In this document: in pieces, positions 35,902 through 45,580 of the stretch | How positions within the stretch are numbered: position 1 is the first letter of the stretch | Layout of the letters: each line of letters starts with the position of its first letter | DNA from: an uncultured Thermoguttaceae bacterium | Lineage (GTDB): Bacteria > Planctomycetota > Planctomycetia > Pirellulales > Thermoguttaceae | NCBI GenBank assembly: GCA_937951625.1 | Contig: CALFBP010000018.1 | Coordinates: 115,810 to 179,809, forward strand | Direction of reading: 5' to 3' | DNA: 64,000 bases | Notes under the pieces: generated by a model | What the model was told of the DNA's origin: nothing | The model's database searches: none | What the model saw: only the letters and a program-made list of their open reading frames with translations | Position numbers and translations under genes: made by a program

Positions 35902-36663
35902 CTAAGTTCGGTGACCGCAAAAATGATCGACAGCGAGCACAACCATCACCAACGCGGCAGTTTCCACCCTTAGGATTCGCGGCCCCAAGTCCACGACGGC
36001 CCAGCCTGCGGCAACGGCCAAAGCGATTTCATCCGGCGTGAAACCACCCTCAGGACCGATAGCGACGACAACAGCATCTGTTGGTGACAACGGCACCCCC
36101 TCTGCCAGCGAGCGGAAATCCTTTGGCTGCGCGCCAGCGTTGTCGCGTCCCGCCGGGTGTGCTACAAATCGCCGAGAAATGCCCTGGGTTTGCCGCACAA
36201 ACTCCGGCCAGGAGACCGGCGGAGCGATCTGCATCAGTCGATTGCGACCGCACTGCTTGGAGGCCTCGATCACGTACCGCGCTAGTTTGGCGGGGGCTGA
36301 ATCTCCAGGTTGGGCCACCGATCGAGCCGTGCGGAGCGGGACAAGCTGAGCCACCCCCAACTCGACAGCTTTCTCCACCAACCACCGCTGACGATCCCCC
36401 TTGGGAAGAGGGGTTGCAATAGTAATTGTAAAGGGGTTTTCCCGATCAATGGCGTCATAGCTTAAAAGGGCCAATTCAGCCTGGGTCCGCGCGATGCGCC
36501 GAATCTCGGCGAGCCATTCGCCCCCCCTTCCGTCGAACAAGATCACCTTCTCGCCCGGCTTTGCCCGCATCACGTGGATCAAGTGGTGGGCTTCGACCCC
36601 GCTCAGACGGACAGTCTCCCCTGATATGGGTTGTTCGGAGAAGTAACGATCGAGGGGTTGCAT
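35902..36663 (-). CDS. rsmE: 16S rRNA m3U1498 methyltransferase
   Basis: RsmE, a SPOUT-fold methyltransferase modifying U1498 of 16S rRNA. From the Met at 36663 (QPLDRYF) the protein has 253 residues, the usual length. Family motifs include HLIHVMRAKPGEKV, PLPKGDRQRWLVEKAVELG, ASKQCGRNRLMQI, and the knotted SAM-binding end IGPEGGFTPDEIALA followed by LGPRILRVETAAL. Longer starts at 36684 and 36720 lack ribosome sites. The upstream frame, open to 37068, overlaps the divergent ATPase gene. Confidence 0.93.
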   Translation of the reverse strand: MQPLDRYFSEQPISGETVRLSGVEAHHLIHVMRAKPGEKVILFDGRGGEWLAEIRRIARTQAELALLSYDAIDRENPFTITIATPLPKGDRQRWLVEKAVELGVAQLVPLRTARSVAQPGDSAPAKLARYVIEASKQCGRNRLMQIAPPVSWPEFVRQTQGISRRFVAHPAGRDNAGAQPKDFRSLAEGVPLSPTDAVVVAIGPEGGFTPDEIALAVAAGWAVVDLGPRILRVETAALVMVVLAVDHFCGHRT

Positions 36664-36834
36664 GGCAAACTGCGCAAAAGGCATCAATCTAAACTCAGGT
36701 TGTGATTGTACCGAAATCATAAAGTGTGCGGTATTTGACGTCCCACGGCGGCGCCGGGTGCCAGGCCCCGTTGCGACGGACTGCGTCGTCGTCGGAGCCG
36801 AACGGAACTGCGGTGGCCCAAGGAGGCCTGAGCA

Positions 36835-37674
36835 TTGGCGACTTACCGAAATCACTGGGGAATTGAAACCTCGCCGTTTCGTGGCGGAATGGGCGCCGAG
36901 GCGTTTTACGAGAGCCCAATACACGAAGAGGCCCTCGCACGGCTGGATTTCCTTGTCGAAGAGCAACGGCGTGTGGGACTTTTGCTGGGGCCGGCAGGCA
37001 GTGGCAAATCGCTTGTCTTGCGTGTGTTCGCTTCGCGTTTGCGGAGTTTGGGCCGTACCGCGGTGCACCTGAACTTGACGGGCGTTTCGCCCGAGGAGTT
37101 TCCCGAGCTATTGGTTGGTGGTCTCGGTCTGCATCTTCCCTGCCGATATTCGATTGCCGCCGTTTGGCGGCGCATTGAGGATCGCCTAGCAGAGTTCCGG
37201 TATCAGCAAATGGCCGTCGTGGTGCTGCTGGATGACGCCGACGCCGCACGGGCCGAGGTCCTCGACCAGGTAACGCGTTTGGCCAAAATCGATCCCCGGC
37301 CAGAATCCCGATTCACGCTGGTCCTGGCCGCTCAACCAACAGAACTGGCTCGCCTGCCGGAAAGCCTGCTGGAAATGGCGGATCTCCGCATCGATCTCGA
37401 TGCGTGGGAAGCTGCGGACACGGCCCGTTTCATCGAAACCTCGCTTGCCAAGGCGGGCCGCACCGCTCCGACCTTCGGTGAATCGGCCATCGCACGCCTG
37501 CACGAGCTTTCCGGGGGAATCCCGCGAAGAGTCAGCCAATTGGCCGATCTCGCCCTCTTGGCCGGGGCCGGCCGCGGCCTGGACGCGATCGACGCCGAAA
37601 CGGTGGAAACCGTTTGTCAGGAACTCGGCGCCGTCGAGGTTGTCGCTCGGACAACAACCTTCAGTCGCCGGTGA
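36835..37674 (+). CDS. ExeA/GspA-like AAA ATPase
   Basis: A 279-residue P-loop ATPase of the ExeA type. The N-terminus (WGIETSPF) matches the conserved start of that family, the P-loop is GPAGSGKS (52-59), Walker B is VVLLDDADAA, and the C-terminal helical domain contains LHELSGGIPRRVSQLAD. ExeA/GspA proteins help assemble secretin multimers through cell-wall contacts; this one lacks the C-terminal peptidoglycan-binding part. The start is a TTG with AAGGAGG eight bases upstream. It could serve the giant secretin 27 kb away, or act in DNA transposition like TniB/MuB relatives, but no transposase is near. Confidence 0.82.
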   Translation: MATYRNHWGIETSPFRGGMGAEAFYESPIHEEALARLDFLVEEQRRVGLLLGPAGSGKSLVLRVFASRLRSLGRTAVHLNLTGVSPEEFPELLVGGLGLHLPCRYSIAAVWRRIEDRLAEFRYQQMAVVVLLDDADAARAEVLDQVTRLAKIDPRPESRFTLVLAAQPTELARLPESLLEMADLRIDLDAWEAADTARFIETSLAKAGRTAPTFGESAIARLHELSGGIPRRVSQLADLALLAGAGRGLDAIDAETVETVCQELGAVEVVARTTTFSRR

Positions 37675-37862
37675 TCCCTGGGGGAGCAGAAAGCCTCGTT
37701 CTTTCCCGCGTGGACGGGCAATTTTGTGTCCGACTCGCGAGAATCCACATCGCGGCAACTTGACACCCATTGCCTGTCGGGTGATAACATGCTCCGACTC
37801 CCCTCGTGGCCGAAAACGGCCGAAAACCACGCCTCCCTTCTATGCTCCCGGAGACCACCACC

Positions 37863-39146
37863 ATGGGCCAGAGCTTCTTCAACCGTCGAGAGATCCTCAA
37901 ACGCTTGGCCGCTTCGCTGCCGGCCGCTTCCGTGGCGGGCCAAACCTTCGGCGCGATGGCTGCCTCAGTCCCGGAGGAAAAGTTGCCACCCGTTCGCGCC
38001 ATCACACGAGGGCCGAAGTTTCACTGGCGCGGCTACTACGATAAGTTGCTCTTCGACCCGACCAACCGCTATGTGTTGGCCAACGAGGTGGACTTCGAGG
38101 GCCGCTCGCCTAAGCCTGATGACGTGGTCCGCGTCGGCATGGTCGACACGCAAGACAACGACCGATGGATCGAATTAGGTCAGTCTCGGGCCTGGAACTG
38201 GCAGCAAGGCTGTATGCTTCAATGGGTGCCGGGCACGGAAAGCCAAGTGGCCTGGAACGACCGGGATGGCGACCGGTTCGTCTGCCACGTGCTCGACGTG
38301 AAGACGGGCAAGCGACGCACCTTGCCGCACCCCTTCTACTGCCTCAGCCCCGACGGCCGCTGGGCCGTTACCACTGATTTCCGCCGTCTCAACGACACGC
38401 GGCCGGGCTACGGTTACGCGGGCCTGCCAGACCCGAATCGCGACGTGCTCGCGCCCGCCGACGTGGGAATCTGGCGGCTTGACATGCAAACGGGCGAGCA
38501 AAAGCTGATCTTCTCGCTTGCCGACGCGGTGAAAATCCCCCAGCAAGGCGGCTTTCCCGAGGCAAGCAAGCACTGGTTCAACCACTTGCTTGTAAATACC
38601 GACGGGCGGCGGTTCGTTTTTCTGCACCGCTGGAAAGGGCGAGAGCAAAAGGGGTTCCTGACGCGGATGTTTTCCATGAATCCCGATGGGAGCAACCCGT
38701 TCTTGCTGATCCCCAACGGCAAGGTCTCGCATTTCATCTGGCGCGACGCCAACCACGTGGCTGCCTACGCCGGGCATCCCCAGACCGGCAAGTGGTGCTT
38801 CTGCGTCTTCGAAGATCAAAGCGACAAGTTCGAGGTCATCGGTCCGGGCGTCTTGGACCGTCATGGCGACGGGCACCTGACGTACGTGCCCGGCACGGGT
38901 AACCAGTGGATCCTCAACGACTCGTATCCCGATCGGCAACGCCTCCAGCATCTTCACTTGTTCCACATTCCGACCAACCGCCGAGTCGCTTTGGGCCATT
39001 TCCCCTCACCGCCAGAATATCAAGGAGAATGGCGATGCGATCTCCATCCTTGCGCTAGCCGGGACGGCAAGAGCGTGATCTTCGACTCGCCCCACGAAGG
39101 TGGACGACAGGTGTACCTGGTCGACATCCGGGAAATCGTGGGGTAG
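37863..39146 (+). CDS. Exported beta-propeller protein, oligogalacturonate-lyase-like
   Basis: A 427-residue protein starting at ATG 37863 (GGAG upstream). The N-terminus NRREILKRLAASLPAASV is a twin-arginine-type signal. The body is made of WD/YVTN-like blades (WNDRDGDRFVCHVLDVKTGK, YCLSPDGRWAVTTDF, LLVNTDGRRFVFLHRW, HPCASRDGKSVIFDSPH). This pattern occurs in planctomycete oligogalacturonate-lyase-like and TolB-like propellers. Catalytic residues could not be verified, so pectin-oligomer cleavage is only a suggestion. It is followed after 91 bases by the double-FAD oxidoreductase, possibly in one operon. Confidence 0.75.
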   Translation: MGQSFFNRREILKRLAASLPAASVAGQTFGAMAASVPEEKLPPVRAITRGPKFHWRGYYDKLLFDPTNRYVLANEVDFEGRSPKPDDVVRVGMVDTQDNDRWIELGQSRAWNWQQGCMLQWVPGTESQVAWNDRDGDRFVCHVLDVKTGKRRTLPHPFYCLSPDGRWAVTTDFRRLNDTRPGYGYAGLPDPNRDVLAPADVGIWRLDMQTGEQKLIFSLADAVKIPQQGGFPEASKHWFNHLLVNTDGRRFVFLHRWKGREQKGFLTRMFSMNPDGSNPFLLIPNGKVSHFIWRDANHVAAYAGHPQTGKWCFCVFEDQSDKFEVIGPGVLDRHGDGHLTYVPGTGNQWILNDSYPDRQRLQHLHLFHIPTNRRVALGHFPSPPEYQGEWRCDLHPCASRDGKSVIFDSPHEGGRQVYLVDIREIVG

Positions 39147-39237
39147 GCGCCCGACCGCTGGATTGCTTCCGGTGCGCGGCTGCGCTAATATCTGGAAAAT
39201 CGTCGAGCGCCACTCGGGAAAAAATAGGAGGAAGGCA

Positions 39238-42200
39238 ATGGCCCAGCTCAACAGCATCTTTTTGACGCTCTTGGCCCTGGCAATGTCCGCGAACGTCCTG
39301 GCCGGTCCAGCCGTGGTTCAGGAATCCGCGCGGCAGATTCCCGTGGCCTATGAAGTGGATGTGGTCGTTGTGGGTGGGAGCACGGGCGCGGTGGCGGCGG
39401 CCGTCGAGGCGGCCAAGGCTGGGGCCAAGGTCTTCCTGGCGGCCCCCAGACCTTACCTCGGCGACGACATGACGGCGACGCTGCGCCTTTGGCTTGAGGA
39501 GGGAGAGAATCCGGATTCGCCCTTGGCCAAGGCGATCTTCCACGATCCATCGCCCCTGTCGCCACCCGCGGCGGTCAACGCCATCCCTTGCAACTATGAG
39601 GCCGATCAGCCCAGCGCCCCGCGTCACAAAGACACCAATCCACCGTCGCTCTTGACCGACGGCCAGTGGGGCCATGCGCCGACGCAAAGTGTGGAATACG
39701 CCGGAGACGTCAATCTGATCCTCGATCTCGCGAAACCGCAAGAGGCGGCCGGCGTCCGCGTGTTGGCCTACCAGCGGGAATCGTCGAGCGATGGATTCAA
39801 GGTCGCCGGCTTCGTTGCGTCTGCCAGCGACGACAAGCAGCAGTGGAAGGAATTGGGCAGCGTGAAGAACGATCAGTACGACCAAGGCGGTGATCCGTGC
39901 ATCGCCCTTTCCCTCTCAGTGAAGTTCAAAGCACGCTACCTTCGCTTGGCCATCCAAAAAGACCCCTCGGCGAATCGGATCTTGCTGGGCGAGGTCCAAG
40001 TGGTCGCGCCCGGCTCCGACGAGGCGAAAGAGCCGTCGCGACCTCCCTTGCCGCGGCCGATGCATGTCAAGAAGACGCTCGACAACGCCCTGATTTCTGC
40101 CGGCGTGACGTTCCTGTATAGCTGTTACCCGACTGATGTGCTTCGCGACGGCTCGGGCCAGCCTTGTGGCATTGTGATGGCCAACCGCGCTGGCCGTCAA
40201 GCGGTCGTGGCGAAGGTGATTATCGACGCCACGGATCGTGCCCTCGTGGCACGCATGGCGGGGGCGAAGTTCCGCCCCTACCCGGCCGGAGAACACACGT
40301 TCCACCGTGTTGTGATTGGTGGCGAAGCCCGCTCTGGTCCGGGCGTCACCGTTCGAGAGATCAAGCCCCCCTTCTACGGTCCGTTTCCCAACCAAGCCAA
40401 GACCTCCAGTGGCATGTTTCGCGTATGGGACTACGCCTTGCGGCTTCCGATGCAAGACGCCGGCCCCGCGTCGTGGGCGGCGGCCGACCAGAGGGCCCGG
40501 TCGCTGACCTATCACCCCGAACAGCAGTTTACTTCGGATGTCTTATTCCAAGTCCCGCCAGATCCCATGGTCTCGGAACAGCCCGCCCCCGCCGATGCTT
40601 CCCCCCAGACCCTTCCGCTAAACTGCTTCCGGCCCAAAGGCATTGAACGGTTGCTGGTTCTCGGTGGTTGCGCGGACGTGAGCCGCAACCAAGCGGCGGC
40701 CCTTTTGCGGCCCCTCGCTCTGATCGGGGTGGGAACAAGACTTGGCACGGCCGCGGCCGAAGAAGCGAAAAAGCTCTCCGCCCCGAGGGATGTACGACTT
40801 CCCTCTACTCCGGGCCTTGGGGCTGCGCAAGCCTCCTCATCGGAACGGCTGGCGGCGCAGGGAGAGGTCCGCGAATCGCTGGTGGGAGTCCGTCCCACGC
40901 AGCGGCTTCCCCGTTTGCCGCAAGAGGCCCGTTTGCTGCCCGTCCTGGGGCAATACGACGTGGTGGTGATCGGGGGTGGCACGGCGGGCGCCCCGGCCGG
41001 CATCGGTGCGGCCCGACAAGGAGCTAAGACCTTGGTCGTCGAATACCTCTCCAGCCTTGGCGGAGTGGGTACCGCGGGCGCAATCTCCGGATATTATTGG
41101 GGAAACCGCGTGGGTTTCACTAAGGAAGTCGCGGGTGGCGCGATTACGTGGGTCATCGAGCAGAAAAGTGAGTGGTATCGCGAGCAGCTCCTGAAAGCAG
41201 GAGCTGACGTCTGGTTCGGCGGCATCGGCTGCGGGGCCTTGGTCGACGGCAGCCACGTCAACGGCGCCGTGGTGGCCACGCCGCAAGGCCGCGGCGTGGT
41301 GCTGGCCAAAGTGGTCATTGATGCAACGGGCAACGCCGACATCGCCGCCCCGGCCGGTGCGCCCTGCATCTACACCGACCATAACGAGATCGCCATGCAA
41401 GGGACCGGATTGCCGCCGCGGCAGCTCGGCGCCACCTACGCCAACACCGATTTCACCATCACCGATGAAACCGACATGATCGACCTCTGGCAACTGTTCA
41501 TTCTTGCGAAGGACAAATATCCCAAGGCCTTCGATCAAGGCCAATTGGTCGACACGCGGGAACGTCGTCGCATCGAAGGCGATTTCACCCTCACCATCCT
41601 GGACCAAATCAACGGCCGAACCTTTCCCGATTCGATCGTTCAAGCCTATAGCGACTTCGACACGCACGGCTATACGGTCGACCCGTATCTGTTGCTGGAA
41701 CACCCCGAGCACAAGCAAGGCTTTTACGTGTATGTGCCTTACCGCTGCCTTTTGCCGCGGGGGTTGGAGGGGCTGCTCGTGGCCGGCATCGGCATGAGCG
41801 TCCATCGCGACGCCCTGCCGCTGACGAGGATGCAGGCCGACATCCAGAATCAAGGCTACGCGGCAGGGGTGGCTGCGGCCATGGCCGTGAAGTCGGGGCT
41901 GCCTCCGCGCCGAATCGACGTCAAGGCCCTCCAGCGGCACCTCGTCGAGATCGGCAATCTGCCGGAGAGCGTGCTTACGGACCAGGACTCTTACCCCATG
42001 CCGCCGGAGACAATCGCCGCCGCCGTGAAGAGCTTTGCGGCCGAAAACGGCAAGGGAGCGGCGGTGATCCTCGCGCACAAGCAGGAATCGCTCCCTCTGA
42101 TCCGCGAGGCCTTCCAGTCCAGTCAAGGCGAAGCCAAGTTCGCTTACGCCCGGCTGCTCGGTATTCTAGGCGACGCCACCGGCCTGGAAATCCTGCTCGC

Positions 42201-42708
42201 CGAGTTGGATCGTCACGCGGAGTGGGACGCCGGTTGGAACTACCGAGGCATGGGCCAATATGGTCAGGCAATGAGCCCATTGGACGGCCTGATCGTCGCC
42301 ATCGGACGCACCCGCTCGCCGAAAGCCCTCCCTTCTCTTCTGGCAAAACTAAAAATCCTTACAGCCGAACATGATTTTTCCCATCATCGCGCGATGGCGT
42401 TGGCGCTGGAGTCGATTGCCGACCCTCGGGCCGCGAAACCCTTGGCCGACCACTTGGCCAAGCCGGGAATGACCGGCTACGCCCAAACCACGTTCGCCCG
42501 GGCCCGCGAACTCGAGCAAGCGTCCCTGAGCACGACCTCTGTCGAAAGCCGCCGAACCGCCCTCCGCGAGCTGATGTGTGCCCGGGCCCTGTACCGCTGC
42601 GGGGATTACGAAGGTCTGGGGGAAAAAATCCTCCGGCAATACGCCGAGGACTTACGCGGCCACCTCGCCCGGCACGCCCAGGCTGTCCTCAACGAAGGCC
42701 GACGGTAA
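39238..42708 (+). CDS. Exported protein with two FAD-oxidoreductase domains and an inserted discoidin-like domain
   Basis: The ATG at 39238 follows AGGAGGAAG and gives 1156 residues with a Sec signal (about 1-22). An FAD-binding domain starts at about 38 (VDVVVVGGSTGAVAAAVEAA). It is interrupted at about 115-255 by a segment resembling an F5/8C (discoidin) carbohydrate-binding domain (SLLTDGQWG, VNLILDLAKPQEAAGVRVL, ARYLRLAI, ILLGEVQV). The flavoprotein part then resumes and ends with VLGGCADVSRNQAAALL. A second complete FAD domain begins at about 575 (YDVVVIGGGTAGAPAGIGAA, then SSLGGVGTAGAISG), and the C-terminal 200 residues are HEAT-like helices. The FAD-dependent family is common in planctomycetes beside polysaccharide genes; its substrate is unknown. 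Confidence 0.85.
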   Translation: MAQLNSIFLTLLALAMSANVLAGPAVVQESARQIPVAYEVDVVVVGGSTGAVAAAVEAAKAGAKVFLAAPRPYLGDDMTATLRLWLEEGENPDSPLAKAIFHDPSPLSPPAAVNAIPCNYEADQPSAPRHKDTNPPSLLTDGQWGHAPTQSVEYAGDVNLILDLAKPQEAAGVRVLAYQRESSSDGFKVAGFVASASDDKQQWKELGSVKNDQYDQGGDPCIALSLSVKFKARYLRLAIQKDPSANRILLGEVQVVAPGSDEAKEPSRPPLPRPMHVKKTLDNALISAGVTFLYSCYPTDVLRDGSGQPCGIVMANRAGRQAVVAKVIIDATDRALVARMAGAKFRPYPAGEHTFHRVVIGGEARSGPGVTVREIKPPFYGPFPNQAKTSSGMFRVWDYALRLPMQDAGPASWAAADQRARSLTYHPEQQFTSDVLFQVPPDPMVSEQPAPADASPQTLPLNCFRPKGIERLLVLGGCADVSRNQAAALLRPLALIGVGTRLGTAAAEEAKKLSAPRDVRLPSTPGLGAAQASSSERLAAQGEVRESLVGVRPTQRLPRLPQEARLLPVLGQYDVVVIGGGTAGAPAGIGAARQGAKTLVVEYLSSLGGVGTAGAISGYYWGNRVGFTKEVAGGAITWVIEQKSEWYREQLLKAGADVWFGGIGCGALVDGSHVNGAVVATPQGRGVVLAKVVIDATGNADIAAPAGAPCIYTDHNEIAMQGTGLPPRQLGATYANTDFTITDETDMIDLWQLFILAKDKYPKAFDQGQLVDTRERRRIEGDFTLTILDQINGRTFPDSIVQAYSDFDTHGYTVDPYLLLEHPEHKQGFYVYVPYRCLLPRGLEGLLVAGIGMSVHRDALPLTRMQADIQNQGYAAGVAAAMAVKSGLPPRRIDVKALQRHLVEIGNLPESVLTDQDSYPMPPETIAAAVKSFAAENGKGAAVILAHKQESLPLIREAFQSSQGEAKFAYARLLGILGDATGLEILLAELDRHAEWDAGWNYRGMGQYGQAMSPLDGLIVAIGRTRSPKALPSLLAKLKILTAEHDFSHHRAMALALESIADPRAAKPLADHLAKPGMTGYAQTTFARARELEQASLSTTSVESRRTALRELMCARALYRCGDYEGLGEKILRQYAEDLRGHLARHAQAVLNEGRR

Positions 42709-42992
42709 TCACATACTCCGACGGTTGACTGGGGTCGCGTGGATCAGAACTCGTATCACTAACTAACCTCTCCCGCGCGAACCTACCCTCGCATACCCGT
42801 CTTCTACATCAGCTTTTTTTATGGAGCTTTTCGTGAAGGCGTAGGTGCGACCCCAAGCCATCTCGAGTTTGAGTGGCACCCGCGCTAGGGAAACGGGAAG
42901 GCATCGGAGTTAGGAAGGGATTGTGGCACCTCAGAGCGTTTTGCTCTAAAATCCCATGCCGTGCAACCTGCGTTGAAATTGGGAGGGGAATC

Positions 42993-44315
42993 ATGCAACA
43001 CAAGAGGAGACCGAACCGTTTTTCGCGACGCGGCGTGCTCCAAGGAACGCTGGCAGCCGGGGCGGCAGTGGCGGTGCCGTGGTGGGCGCCGGCGGCGGCC
43101 TTGGGGGCCGACGGCAAGTCAGCCCCCTCCGAGCGAATCACTTTGGGCGTCATCGGCATTGGTCCTAGGGCCACGTACGTGCTCGGCGGGATGTTGAAGC
43201 AGCCCGATTGTCAGTGCGTGGCCGTGTGCGACGTGCAGGCCACGCGGCGCGCGGCCGCCAAACAGCTCGTCGACAAGCACAACGGCAACACCAGTTGCGC
43301 AGTTTATCGCGACTTCCGCGAGCTGCTCGCCCGAAACGACATCGACGCAGTGCTGATCGCCACGGGCGACCGCTGGCACGCCCCGGCCTCGATTCTGGCT
43401 GCCAGGGCGGGCAAGGACGTGTATAGCGAGAAACCCTGCGGACTGACGATCGAGCTTTGCCAAGCCCTCGACGACACGATCCGCAAGACGGGCCGCGTGT
43501 TCCAGGCGGGCACGCAACGGCGGAGCGTGGCCAATTTTCAGGCCGCCGTGCGATTGGCCCAAAGCGGCAAACTTGGGAAGATTCACACCCTGTATGCCTC
43601 GGTCTACACGCCTGCGATCGAGACGACGTGGCTACCGGGCGAGCCAACCCCGCCACGCGATGTGTGTGACTGGGACCTCTGGCTCGGCCCAGCCCCTTGG
43701 CGTCCCTACAACCATCGCTACGTCGAGGGTGGGTGGAGAGGCTATTGGGACTTCGACTCGGGCGCGCGGCTGCTCGATTGGGGGGCGCATACCGTCGATT
43801 TGTGCCAATGGGCCAACCAGGCCGACGACACCATGCCTGTGGAGTACGAAGCCGCCGGCAAAACCATCATTGCCCGATACGCCAACGGCGTGAAACTCGT
43901 GCTCGACTGCTTGGAGACGCCCTTTGGCCAGCGGCCAGGCTGGGTCCAGGCCTTGGGGACGTGTCCTGTTCGCTTCGTCGGCGATGAAGGCTCGGTGGAG
44001 ACCGGTGACAATGGGGGCATCGAGGTCCAGCCCGCCTCGCTCAAAAGCGAGCTGAAAGACGTCATCGCCAAGCGAGAAGTCGGCTTGGACGTTTCGGCCC
44101 ACGCCAGGAACTTCTTCGATTGCATCAAGTCGCGAGGCAAACCAGCAGCCAATTCGCAGGTCATGCGGCGGTCCCACATCGCGTGCCATGCCGCGGCGTT
44201 GTCTTGGATCCTCAAGCGGAAGCTACGGTTCGATCCGGTTAAGGAGGCATTCCTTGACGATGACGAGGCCAACGGTCTCCGTTCGCGTCCGGCGCGGGCA
44301 CCATGGAACGTTTAA
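42993..44315 (+). CDS. Exported Gfo/Idh/MocA-family oxidoreductase
   Basis: A 440-residue NAD(P)-dependent sugar oxidoreductase with a twin-arginine signal (FSRRGVLQGTLAAGA). The ATG at 42993 has GGGAGGGG four bases upstream. Rossmann motif: LGVIGIGPRA. The EKP motif (YSEKPCGLTIE) supplies the catalytic Lys. DWGAHTVDLCQWA resembles the His-containing active-site helix of the family. Tat export suggests folding with bound cofactor before transport. It lies downstream of the double-FAD gene, separated by 284 bases. Confidence 0.9.
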   Translation: MQHKRRPNRFSRRGVLQGTLAAGAAVAVPWWAPAAALGADGKSAPSERITLGVIGIGPRATYVLGGMLKQPDCQCVAVCDVQATRRAAAKQLVDKHNGNTSCAVYRDFRELLARNDIDAVLIATGDRWHAPASILAARAGKDVYSEKPCGLTIELCQALDDTIRKTGRVFQAGTQRRSVANFQAAVRLAQSGKLGKIHTLYASVYTPAIETTWLPGEPTPPRDVCDWDLWLGPAPWRPYNHRYVEGGWRGYWDFDSGARLLDWGAHTVDLCQWANQADDTMPVEYEAAGKTIIARYANGVKLVLDCLETPFGQRPGWVQALGTCPVRFVGDEGSVETGDNGGIEVQPASLKSELKDVIAKREVGLDVSAHARNFFDCIKSRGKPAANSQVMRRSHIACHAAALSWILKRKLRFDPVKEAFLDDDEANGLRSRPARAPWNV

Positions 44316-44387
44316 GGGCACATGCAAAAGGTCGGGCGGGTAAGACAGGCCCCGTTGCGGTCCCACCCGACCCGCCTTCGGTAAAAC

Positions 44388-45425
44388 ATGGTCTTTCTCG
44401 CTCTAGGCACCTCCACGAAATCGGCTTCCCACGAAGCTCCGTCGCCGACGGACCTTTTGGCAACGGTCCGCGATGCCGCTACCACTCTCGTTGCCCGACT
44501 TCAAGAGGCGGAACGACATACCGACGGCTGGCGGGACCAGCGCTTGGCCGACGTGCTCGTCGATGCGGCGCTTTCCGAATGCCTGGTCCGACTCGCCGCG
44601 ACCGCTTGTTGGGGAGAAGCGAACCGCCTGCCATCTTCGGAGTTGTGGCGGATCGCGGGACCGGTGCTGGAGGTCGGCTCGCTTCAACACCACGCCCGAT
44701 TCAAGCCGCACGGTTACGCTGGCGACCACGTGATGTTGGAGCGGATTTGCCAACAGTCGTGCTGCGAACACCCGTTGGGAGCGGTTTTCGACCGCTATTT
44801 TCTTCGGCAAGCCGCTCCGGCAGCGGTGCGAGCCCGAACGAGGCACATCGCGGTGTCGCTGGTCGCGCACTTTTTGCGTCAGTCCCGCCGCGTGTACCGG
44901 ATTGCCAGCGTGGGCTCCGGACCGGCGCTGGATGTTCGCCAAGCTCTGGAGGCCCTTCCCAAGACATTCTGGGGCTCACTTCACGTGCGACTGCTGGACC
45001 TGGACCCCAACGCCCTCGAAGCGGCTAGATTGCGTTTGGGCCCGCTGTTGGGCCAGGAATCCTTGGACTGTATCCGCACCAATTTATATCGCTTGGGCAA
45101 GGGCCCCGGCGGGCCGCAGGAGCTTCAATCGCCTGATTTTTTGGTCTGTGCAGGGTTTTTCGACTACCTCGACGACGAGGCGGCTGTTGAACTGCTCCGC
45201 TTCTTCTGGAGGCAGCTTGCCGAGGGCGGGATGATGCTGGTGGGCAACTTCGCCCCGCACAATCCGAGCCGCGCTTACATGGAGTGGATCGGAAACTGGT
45301 ACCTGAAGTATCGCACCGCCGTAGCCCTGGAGAATCTCGGTCGGGCGGCGGAAATTCCACCAGAGCGATTCCGCATCGGGTGCGAGGCGACGGGAGTCGA
45401 TCTTTTCCTCGTGGCCGAAAAATAA
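44388..45425 (+). CDS. Class I SAM-dependent methyltransferase, PhcB-like
   Basis: A 345-residue protein. The N-terminal half is helical with the segment RFKPHGYAGDHVMLERIC. The C-terminal half is a Rossmann methyltransferase with the SAM site ASVGSGPALDV and acidic strand end VRLLDLDPNAL. The KPhGYAGD block resembles PhcB-type enzymes that make 3-hydroxy fatty acid methyl ester signals in Ralstonia. Membership in that family is likely; a signalling role is not shown. No strong ribosome site precedes the ATG. Confidence 0.72.
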   Translation: MVFLALGTSTKSASHEAPSPTDLLATVRDAATTLVARLQEAERHTDGWRDQRLADVLVDAALSECLVRLAATACWGEANRLPSSELWRIAGPVLEVGSLQHHARFKPHGYAGDHVMLERICQQSCCEHPLGAVFDRYFLRQAAPAAVRARTRHIAVSLVAHFLRQSRRVYRIASVGSGPALDVRQALEALPKTFWGSLHVRLLDLDPNALEAARLRLGPLLGQESLDCIRTNLYRLGKGPGGPQELQSPDFLVCAGFFDYLDDEAAVELLRFFWRQLAEGGMMLVGNFAPHNPSRAYMEWIGNWYLKYRTAVALENLGRAAEIPPERFRIGCEATGVDLFLVAEK

Positions 45426-45580
45426 CGCTTCGTTGTAATCACGTTGCATTGCCGCCTTGCCTGCCCGAATCGGTCCACCCTGGAAGGCCGCACTCCGTCG
45501 TGCCCGAGAATCAAGATGGCCCAGACCGCAAAGCGACGTTTGGGCCGGGTAGAGCACGTTGCTCCTCAGGCTGCAACGCT

